Shown here one piece after another: positions 58,411 through 64,000 of a stretch of 64,000 nt of DNA (positions are counted from its first letter, which is position 1; the number at the start of each line of letters is the position of its first letter). The stretch lies in assembly GCF_015550425.1 (NCBI RefSeq), contig NZ_JADNAT010000006.1, positions 110,541 through 174,540 on the forward strand, in the 5' to 3' direction. The translations under genes and the position numbers were made by a program. The stretch is from Clostridium sp. 1001275B_160808_H3. GTDB taxonomy: Bacteria; Bacillota; Clostridia; Clostridiales; Clostridiaceae. A model generated the notes under the pieces. That model did not search any database, had not been told where the DNA came from, and saw only the letters and a program-made list of their open reading frames with translations.

Positions 58411-58448
58411 AAAAAATAGAGACTACATAAGAGTAGCCTCTATTTTTT
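58411..58448 (-). terminator. Terminator of adhE
   Basis: AAAAAATAGAG-CTAC / GTAG-CTCTATTTTTT with one internal mismatch, followed by a T-tract. It lies just past the adhE stop. Confidence 0.88.
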
Positions 58449-58460
58449 TATCATAAAATA

Positions 58461-61085
58461 TTATTTTTTCTTAGTTTCTTTTTTAACTTCTTTAGTTTTT
58501 GGACCTTCATAAGCTGTAATATACATTTCTCTTAATTCACTCATTAATGGATATCTTGGGTTAGCACCTGTACATTGATCATCAAATGCTTGCTCAACCA
58601 TTTCATCTAATGTTTCATAGAACTTAGTTTCAGATACTCCAGCTTCTTTTATAGTTTTTGGCATATTAACTTGAGCTTGTAATTTCTCAACAGCCTTTAT
58701 TAATAATTCTACCTTTTCTTCTTCAGTGTTTCCGCCTAATCCAAGATGATCAGCTATTCTAGCATATCTCCATGCTGCATTTGGATATTTGTATTGAGCA
58801 AATGCTGCTTGTTTAGTTGGAGCATCAGTTGCATTGAATCTTATAACTTCATTCATTAATAATGAGTTTGCCATACCGTGTGGTAAGTGATGGAATGCAC
58901 CTAATTTATGAGCCATTGAGTGTGTAATTCCTAAGAATGCATTTGAGAATGCCATCCCAGCCATACATGATGCATGAGCCATTTTTTCTCTAGCTTTAAC
59001 ATTAGTTGTTCCTTCATTATAAGCATCTGGTAAATACTTAAATACTAATCTTATTGCTTCTAAAGCTAAACCATTAGTATATTCTGAAGCCATTATTGAT
59101 ACATACGCTTCAATTGAGTGAACTAATACGTCTATTCCTGCACAAGCTGTTAATCCCTTTGGTGAAGTCATCATAAGCTCAGCATCAACTATTGCCATAT
59201 CTGGAGTTAGTTCATAATCTGCAAGTGGATATTTAACACCTGTAGTTTCATCTGTAATAACAGCAAATGGAGTTACTTCTGAACCTGTTCCTGCTGATGT
59301 AGCTATTGATACCATCATAGCTTTTTCACCCATAGTTGGGAATTTATAAACTCTCTTTCTTATATCCATAAATCTCATTGCTAAATCTTCAAATTTAACT
59401 TCTGGATGTTCATACATTACCCACATAATTTTTGCAGCATCCATTGCTGATCCACCACCAAGGGCAATTATTACATCTGGATTGAAATCTAACATTTCTT
59501 TTGCTCCAGCTTTTGCACATCTAAGTGTTGGGTCTGGTTCAACATCTGAGAATATTTTAAATTGTATTCCGTTTCTTTCTAAAACTTCTGTAACCTTATT
59601 TGTATATCCCATTTCAAATAATACTTTATCAGTTACTATAAATGCCTTCTTTTTACCCATATCTCTTAATTCTTCTAAAGCTACTGGTAAACAACCATAT
59701 TTGAAGTAAACTTTTTCTGGAACTCTAAACCAAAGCATATTTTCTCTCCTTTCAGCTATGCTCTTAATGTTAATTAAGTGCTTTGGACCAACATTTTCTG
59801 AAACTGAGTTTCCTCCCCATGATCCACATCCAAGAGTTAATGATGGAGCTAGTTTAAAGTTAAATATATCCCCAATAGCACCTTGAGATGCTGGCATGTT
59901 TATTAATGTTCTAGCTGTCTTCATCATTTCTCCAAATTTTAATATTCTATCTCTTGATTTAAGTTGATCAGTGTAAAGAATTGAAGTATGTCCCATACCA
60001 CCTAATTCTATTAATCTATTAGCCTTTTCTAAAGCCTCTTCATATGACTTAACTCTATACATAGCTAAAATTGGAGATAATTTTTCATGTGAAAATGGTT
60101 CTTCTAATTCTACAGATTCAACTTCACCAATTAAAACTTTAGCTGTTGTTGGAACATTAACTCCTGCCATTTCTGCAATTTTATAAGCTGATTGACCAAC
60201 TATATTTGCATTTAATCCACCTTTTTCATTTAATATAATCTTTCTAACCTTATCTACTTCTTCACCCTTAAGAATGTAAGCTCCTCTATCACTTAATTCA
60301 CTCTTAACTTCATCATAAACTTGATCTATAACAACTAGTGATTGTTCTGATGCACAAATAACCCCATTATCAAATGTTTTTGAAAGTAATATTGAGTTTA
60401 CAGCCATCTTTATGTGAGCAGTTTCATCTATTATAGCTGGAGTATTACCTGCTCCAACTCCTAAAGCTGGTCTTCCTGATGAATAAGCCGCTTTTACCAT
60501 TGCTGGACCACCTGTTGCAAGAATTATATCAGATTCTCTCATAACATTTTGTGATAATTCTACTGATGGCTCATCTATCCATCCTATGATTCCCTCTGGA
60601 GCTCCAGCCTTAACTGCTGCTTCTAATACTATTCTAGCAGCTTCAATTGTAGCTTTCTTTGCTCTTGGGTGTGGTGATATAATTATTGCATTTCTAGTTT
60701 TTAATGCTATTAAAGTTTTAAATATAGCTGTTGAAGTTGGATTAGTTGTTGGAACTATAGCTGCTATAACTCCTATTGGTTCTGCAACCTTTGTTATACC
60801 AAAAGTTTTATCTTCTTCTAAAACTCCACAAGTTTTCATATCTTTATATTGATTATATATATATTCAGCTGCGAAATGATTCTTAATAACTTTATCTTCT
60901 ACTATTCCCATTCCAGTTTCAGCAACTGCCATCTTTGCTAATTTAATTCTGTTATCATTTGCCGCCATAGCTGCTTGTCTAAAAATCTCATCTACTTGCT
61001 CTTGATTATAAGTAGCAAATACCCTTTGTGCTTCTCTTAATTCTTTAATTCTTTGAGTTAATTCCTGTGCATTTGTTACAGCCAT
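58461..61085 (-). CDS. adhE: Bifunctional acetaldehyde-CoA/alcohol dehydrogenase AdhE
   Basis: Converts acetyl-CoA to acetaldehyde and then ethanol, re-oxidising two NADH in fermentation. Of 874 aa, about 1-440 form the aldehyde dehydrogenase with the catalytic Cys in NGVICASEQS; about 450-850 form the iron alcohol dehydrogenase with metal ligands in THSMAHKLGAFHHLPHG. Such proteins form spirosomes. AGGAGG precedes the ATG. The long upstream region has Rex-like palindromes, matching NADH-controlled expression. Confidence 0.98.
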   Translation of the reverse strand: MAVTNAQELTQRIKELREAQRVFATYNQEQVDEIFRQAAMAANDNRIKLAKMAVAETGMGIVEDKVIKNHFAAEYIYNQYKDMKTCGVLEEDKTFGITKVAEPIGVIAAIVPTTNPTSTAIFKTLIALKTRNAIIISPHPRAKKATIEAARIVLEAAVKAGAPEGIIGWIDEPSVELSQNVMRESDIILATGGPAMVKAAYSSGRPALGVGAGNTPAIIDETAHIKMAVNSILLSKTFDNGVICASEQSLVVIDQVYDEVKSELSDRGAYILKGEEVDKVRKIILNEKGGLNANIVGQSAYKIAEMAGVNVPTTAKVLIGEVESVELEEPFSHEKLSPILAMYRVKSYEEALEKANRLIELGGMGHTSILYTDQLKSRDRILKFGEMMKTARTLINMPASQGAIGDIFNFKLAPSLTLGCGSWGGNSVSENVGPKHLINIKSIAERRENMLWFRVPEKVYFKYGCLPVALEELRDMGKKKAFIVTDKVLFEMGYTNKVTEVLERNGIQFKIFSDVEPDPTLRCAKAGAKEMLDFNPDVIIALGGGSAMDAAKIMWVMYEHPEVKFEDLAMRFMDIRKRVYKFPTMGEKAMMVSIATSAGTGSEVTPFAVITDETTGVKYPLADYELTPDMAIVDAELMMTSPKGLTACAGIDVLVHSIEAYVSIMASEYTNGLALEAIRLVFKYLPDAYNEGTTNVKAREKMAHASCMAGMAFSNAFLGITHSMAHKLGAFHHLPHGMANSLLMNEVIRFNATDAPTKQAAFAQYKYPNAAWRYARIADHLGLGGNTEEEKVELLIKAVEKLQAQVNMPKTIKEAGVSETKFYETLDEMVEQAFDDQCTGANPRYPLMSELREMYITAYEGPKTKEVKKETKKK

Positions 61086-61210
61086 CTTTTATTCCTCCTA
61101 AATATCTATAAGTTAATTTTTACATTCTGATTTATTTACTTTTTTAATATTATGTTTAACTTAACTACATTTTCATTTTATTCCATTGTTTAATTTTTGT
61201 CAATCTTTTT

Positions 61211-61228
61211 TTGTTAAAAGTTTATCAC
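61211..61228. promoter_or_regulatory. Second Rex-like site before adhE
   Basis: TTGTTA, 6 bases, TATCAC. It matches the Rex consensus TTGTTA-N6-TAACAA at 10 of 12 arm positions and is closer to the gene than the main palindrome. Weaker, so possibly a secondary site. Confidence 0.45.
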
Positions 61229-61446
61229 ATTTTTTATTTTCTTATTTTTTGTACTATTTTAATGCAATTTCATAAGTTTAAATTTTCCTTTCTTTATTTA
61301 TTTTGTATTCAAGTTTGATATTTCTTATAATATTCGACTTTATACCTCTACCATTTTCTGAATACTTGCTCATTTTTGAGTTATGGTATAATTTTAGAAA
61401 AAATCCCCAAGAAATTTGTTGAGTTAATTTTGTAAATTTCGGTAGT

Positions 61447-61470
61447 TAATTGTTATATTTATAACAATTA
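61447..61470. promoter_or_regulatory. Rex operator palindrome upstream of adhE
   Basis: A 24-base palindrome containing TTGTTA-N6-TAACAA (61450-61467), a full match to the arms of the Rex (NADH sensor) consensus. Rex represses adhE in clostridia when NAD+ is high. It lies about 370 bases before adhE, far for simple repression unless the transcript starts there. Confidence 0.75.
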
Positions 61471-61516
61471 ATGAGTTAAACTTAACAATTCCTTGACCAA
61501 TATTTTCAAAAATAAA

Positions 61517-61552
61517 AATATTAGCTTTATTATAAATACTAAAGCTAATATT
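61517..61552 (-). terminator. Candidate attenuator or terminator upstream of adhE
   Basis: A perfect 13-bp inverted repeat (AATATTAGCTTTA / TAAAGCTAATATT) with a 10-base loop; on the minus strand it is followed by TTTATTTTTG. It could terminate transcripts entering from hutP or mark the end of an unannotated short RNA. Confidence 0.45.
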
Positions 61553-61584
61553 AATTTTCCAAAAATCCGTTTAAATATTCATAT

Positions 61585-61614
61585 ATAATAATCTTTAATT
61601 CGTAAGATTATTAT
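61585..61614. repeat. Inverted repeat in the adhE upstream region
   Basis: ATAATAATCTT / AAGATTATTAT, 11 bp with an 8-base loop. No T-tract of terminator type on either side. Role unknown; could be a protein-binding site. Confidence 0.4.
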
Positions 61615-61833
61615 ATTAAACTTTATATTCACTTATATATTTTTATACGTAATTATCTAATAAGGTTAAAAGCTATTTTTCTTTAATTACTTATTATTAA
61701 GTTTCCCTTTTTTCTTATAGAATTAATTTAAAATATTCAAAAGAATATATTCTATAAATTATATATTCCATCCATAATATATAAACATCATAATTATTAT
61801 TTTTATTTAAATTTTTATTAGTTATTTTATAAA

Positions 61834-61879
61834 AAATAAAGGTAATATGTTTATATTTATAAACATATTACCTTTATTT
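61834..61879 (-). terminator. Terminator of the hutP-like gene
   Basis: A perfect 22-bp inverted repeat (AAATAAAGGTAATATG... / ...CATATTACCTTTATTT) with a 2-base centre, 7 bases past the stop. The tract after it is only weakly T-rich. Confidence 0.8.
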
Positions 61880-61886
61880 GTACTAA

Positions 61887-62300
61887 TCATTTAGGAATAG
61901 CTCTATGCCCTATCCCAATCACTACTTCATCTAAATGTAGGAGTCCAACACTTAGAAAAATACATACAGTTAGGTGTTCTCCTCTTCTTGCAATCCCTAC
62001 TTTTCCACCTACATTTTGTCCACTTGCTCTGTTCCAAACCTGCATCAATGCATCTCTAGTTGCTCCAATTACTCCACCTTCGTGTAAATGTTCTTCTCTT
62101 ATTACTCCATTTCTTTTAGAAGCTACTAATGCTCTTTCTAATATTTTAGATGTTGAATCATTTATATTACCACCTATATTTACAGCAGTTACTAAGACAC
62201 CTTTTTTCTTAAATTCAACCTTAAGTTCTTCCTCTTCATCTCTAGATGAAATTGCCATCCTAGTTGCATACTTAGCAACTTCTAAACTAGTGTTTCCCAT
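61887..62300 (-). CDS. HutP-like RNA-binding antiterminator family protein
   Basis: A 137-aa protein that resembles the HutP family: the closing segment EVVIGIGHRAIPK, the GKVGIARRGEHLTVCIFLSVGLLHLDEV strands and the REEHLHEGGVIGATRDALMQV helix match clostridial HutP annotations as I recall them. In Bacillus HutP binds hut mRNA with histidine and Mg2+ and prevents termination. Here there is no hut gene nearby, so its target is unknown. AGGATATT precedes the ATG. Confidence 0.75.
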   Translation of the reverse strand: MGNTSLEVAKYATRMAISSRDEEEELKVEFKKKGVLVTAVNIGGNINDSTSKILERALVASKRNGVIREEHLHEGGVIGATRDALMQVWNRASGQNVGGKVGIARRGEHLTVCIFLSVGLLHLDEVVIGIGHRAIPK

Positions 62301-62402
62301 AATATCCTCCCACCCCTAATATTTATACATTAATAATATCATAAACATTAGATTCATTATAGTAACTTAAACTGATTACTTTATTAGAACAACTAGTTTT
62401 TC

Positions 62403-62855
62403 TTACTTTATATTTTCACATTTATCTTTAAAATATTTATTTAATTTATCTAAAGACCCTATCAATACATTCTTTTCATCTTCTGAAAGATCATCCATCA
62501 TACTTCTTACCATTTCATTATGAAATCTTTCATGTAGTCTATGTGCAACTTTTCCCTTTTTAGTTAATTCAACTAACACTACTCTTCTATCTTCTTCTAT
62601 TCTTTTTCTATCTACATATCCCTTTTTAATTAATCTATTAATTGATGTAGTTAATGTTCCAACAGTTATACCTAAATCCTGTGCTACTTCACTCATCATT
62701 CTTTGTTCTTTTCTTCCTATTGTCTCGATTGTATGCATTTCTCTAACAGATAAGTCTGAAAAATGCCCACTTTTCAAAGTTTTTTCTTCAATTTGTAATA
62801 TTTCATTAAATATTTTTACAAGCAACTCATTAACTATATTTTCACTTCTTTGCAT
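62403..62855 (-). CDS. MarR-family regulator, FabT-like
   Basis: A 150-aa winged-helix regulator. The core DLSVREMHTIETIG, MSEVAQDLGITVGTLTTSINRLIKKGYVDRKRIEEDRRVVLVELT is typical of MarR proteins and close to FabT, the repressor of fatty-acid synthesis genes. A palindrome ATTTTGA-ATA-TCAAAAT upstream (62954-62970) resembles FabT boxes. FabT is normally next to fab genes; here none follows, so regulon assignment is inference. Confidence 0.8.
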   Translation of the reverse strand: MQRSENIVNELLVKIFNEILQIEEKTLKSGHFSDLSVREMHTIETIGRKEQRMMSEVAQDLGITVGTLTTSINRLIKKGYVDRKRIEEDRRVVLVELTKKGKVAHRLHERFHNEMVRSMMDDLSEDEKNVLIGSLDKLNKYFKDKCENIK

Positions 62856-62896
62856 AATAACTTTATCCCATCCTTTTTCTATAGTTCCTCAATTAA

Positions 62897-62925
62897 ATAA
62901 TAATCTAATAGTAATCAAATTTCAA
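62897..62925 (-). promoter_or_regulatory. Sigma-A promoter of the FabT-like regulator gene
   Basis: TTGAAA, 17 bases, TATTAT on the minus strand. The near-palindrome AATTGAAATTTGATT overlaps the -35, a possible autoregulatory operator. Confidence 0.6.
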
Positions 62926-62953
62926 TTGTATAATAAATATTTTTATATAAAGT

Positions 62954-62970
62954 ATTTTGAATATCAAAAT
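62954..62970. promoter_or_regulatory. Operator-like palindrome upstream of the MarR gene
   Basis: Perfect ATTTTGA-N3-TCAAAAT, similar to the FabT/MarR operator type TTTGA-N-TCAAA. It lies about 100 bases before the gene and touches the stop codon of the next gene. Confidence 0.55.
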
Positions 62971-63686
62971 TAATTTAACATTTTTATATAAATTATATTT
63001 TCATTATTTCTTAATACATCTATTATTTTATCCAATTTTACATATCCAGGTTGTATAATTGTATATATAGCATGAACCTCACTTTCATCATAACGATTTT
63101 TTTCTTTATCTAAAAGGTATTCAACTATTTTTATCTTTAAGTTTTCATTTTCAAGCGATTTTTGTATTTCTATATTTACATTCTCTATATCATGATATTT
63201 AATTTCAACCTTCTTAACTATATTCTTTGATATAAACTTGCTTTCTATTCTTTTCAAAAAAACTAATGTTATAACTATTATAATAGCTCCAAATATACTT
63301 ATATAATATTCTCCCATCCCTATAGATAGTCCTAGACAAGCAACTATCCATAAAGTTGCTGCAGTAGTTAATCCCTTAATATTTCCCTTGGTATGGATTA
63401 TAGCTCCTGCTCCAATAAATCCAACCCCAGTAATTACTTGTGCTCCTAGTCTTCCATAATCAATTTTTATAACATCACTTAACTCTTTATTTGCTTCAAT
63501 CATTGCAATTGCTTTATTTCCCATATCAATTTGTAATAAAGATATTATTGTTGCTCCTAAGCATACTAATATATGGGTTCTAAATCCTGCTGCTCTATGT
63601 TGCATTTCCCTTTCATATCCAATTATTCCTCCAACTATAACAGCAAGAACTAACCTGATTATTATTTCTCTAATGTCTAATATCAT
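62970..63686 (-). CDS. MgtC/SapB family membrane protein
   Basis: A 238-aa protein with four to five TM helices in the first 150 residues and a soluble C-terminal domain (about 155-238). The MgtC signature GGIIGYEREMQHRAAGFRTHILVCLGA is clear. Family members support growth at low Mg2+ in pathogens and may inhibit ATP synthase; in clostridia the role is unknown. No Mg2+ riboswitch is visible upstream. Confidence 0.9.
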   Translation of the reverse strand: MILDIREIIIRLVLAVIVGGIIGYEREMQHRAAGFRTHILVCLGATIISLLQIDMGNKAIAMIEANKELSDVIKIDYGRLGAQVITGVGFIGAGAIIHTKGNIKGLTTAATLWIVACLGLSIGMGEYYISIFGAIIIVITLVFLKRIESKFISKNIVKKVEIKYHDIENVNIEIQKSLENENLKIKIVEYLLDKEKNRYDESEVHAIYTIIQPGYVKLDKIIDVLRNNENIIYIKMLN

Positions 63687-63846
63687 CTTATCCTCCTTTA
63701 AAGTGCTAAGTTAAAATACTACATTATTTATCTTATGATTCAAAGTAAAGTATTTTGATTATATTTCTATAAAACATATATTATTTTCTATATTTTTTTA
63801 TAATAAAAAAAGGGGCTATATCAAAATAAATTTTAATATTAGCCTA

Positions 63847-63880
63847 CAAAAAAGAAGTTCTAATTTAATTCAAACTTCCC
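63847..63880. terminator. Hairpin upstream of the mgtC-like gene
   Basis: GAAGTT / AACTTC stem with a 13-base loop and T-tracts on both sides (AAAAAAG and CCCTTTTTG), so it could work in either direction. It is the nearest signal upstream of the mgtC-like gene. Confidence 0.6.
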
Positions 63881-63963
63881 TTTTTGTAAATATATAAATA
63901 ATAAATAAAAATTTGTATTTAAGTTTAAAAACGTCTTTAAGTAAGTAAAATCAATGGTTTAAA

Positions 63964-63991
63964 AGGGGCTCGCGTTTCGCGAGCCCCTTTA
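63964..63991. terminator. Strong GC-rich bidirectional terminator at the window end
   Basis: AAAAGGGGCTCGCG-TTT-CGCGAGCCCCTTTT: a 14-bp perfect stem with flanking A and T runs on both sides. The richest G+C hairpin in the window. It presumably separates the mgtC-like gene from whatever lies beyond. Confidence 0.9.
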
Positions 63992-64000
63992 TAAAAATAA

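Larger units (their letters stand above)
61086..61886 (-). other. 801-base non-coding region upstream of adhE
   Basis: An extremely A+T-rich region without a credible gene. From adhE outwards it holds a Rex-like site (61211-61228), a 24-bp palindrome with a Rex core (61447-61470), a 13-bp inverted repeat followed by T-rich sequence on the minus strand (61517-61552), an 11-bp inverted repeat (61585-61614) and the hutP terminator (61834-61879). Long leaders with several control elements are known for clostridial fermentation genes; whether a small RNA is made here is unknown. Confidence 0.6.
63687..64000. other. Non-coding end of the window with two terminators
   Basis: No gene is seen. On the minus strand there is a terminator GAAGTT / AACTTC plus T-tract (63847-63880). 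At the end there is a strong GC-rich hairpin GGGGCTCGCG / CGCGAGCCCC (63964-63991). The start AAAAAAGGGGCTATATCAAAATA (63807-63829, quoted in part) has the look of a degenerate insertion-sequence end, but no repeat or transposase supports this. Confidence 0.5.

Noticed and set aside
1..64000. tRNA, rRNA, CRISPR arrays, prophage or intact insertion sequences
   Set aside because: None seen: no cloverleaf-like GC-rich segments, no regularly spaced long repeats, no integrase or transposase frames.

Overview
The window comes from a low-GC, spore-forming Clostridium of the C. perfringens/C. butyricum type (cluster I). The bases are about 70% A+T. It carries spoIVA, spoIIGA, sigE, sigG and sigK, a clostridial FtsZ that starts at TTG, an alanine T-box, a guanine riboswitch and a bifunctional AdhE. 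I support 60 protein genes, and every one is on the minus strand, so transcription runs from high to low coordinates. I see no rRNA, tRNA, CRISPR array, prophage or intact insertion sequence.

Layout, by position. 17-13708: yicC-remA-gmk-rpoZ-coaBC-priA-def-fmt-peptidase-rsmB-rlmN-stp-prkC, the conserved Firmicute housekeeping operon, followed by a terminator and then rsgA. 14003-17239: a purine permease under a guanine riboswitch, an asparaginase behind an unidentified structured leader, and a small BECR-nuclease-like protein. 17397-22698: spoIVA, gpsA, der and a DUF512 radical SAM gene. 22933-30377: the phosphate block (pstSCAB-phoU and pgeF-phoP-phoR), with PHO-box-like arrays before pstS and before pgeF. 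30539-37681: nrdR, ylmC, sigG, spoIIGA-sigE, ftsZ, an orphan pilT and an uninterrupted sigK. 37946-51400: a class B PBP, udk, the tRNA wobble-uridine pair trhP-trmR, mltG, typA, RNase J, fur, a DUF1292 gene, ruvX, ireB and alaS. 51699-58308: a PerM-like permease, a PRC-barrel protein, the Fe-S/thiouridine operon iscR-nifS-nifU-mnmA, rarA and a lipoprotein. 58461-64000: adhE behind an 800-bp leader region, a HutP-like protein, a FabT-like MarR regulator and an MgtC-like membrane protein.

How it works together. PrkC, Stp and the distant IreB form a Ser/Thr phosphorylation module linked to cell-wall status. PhoP/PhoR probably controls pstSCAB and its own operon through direct repeats spaced 10-11 bp. 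The sporulation cascade can be read from promoters: a Spo0A-type promoter with a long spacer drives spoIIGA-sigE, and a near-perfect sigma-F/G promoter drives sigG. AdhE is probably controlled by the redox sensor Rex.

Most novel-looking points: the structured, attenuator-bearing leader of the asparaginase gene (16657-16781), the adjacent BECR-like protein, the hairpin between the Shine-Dalgarno and the start codon of ireB, and the long leader region upstream of adhE. Several apparent gene starts lie inside the ribosome binding site or a terminator, and I moved them to the start that fits the Shine-Dalgarno. All spacings and palindromes were read by eye; no search or folding program was run.
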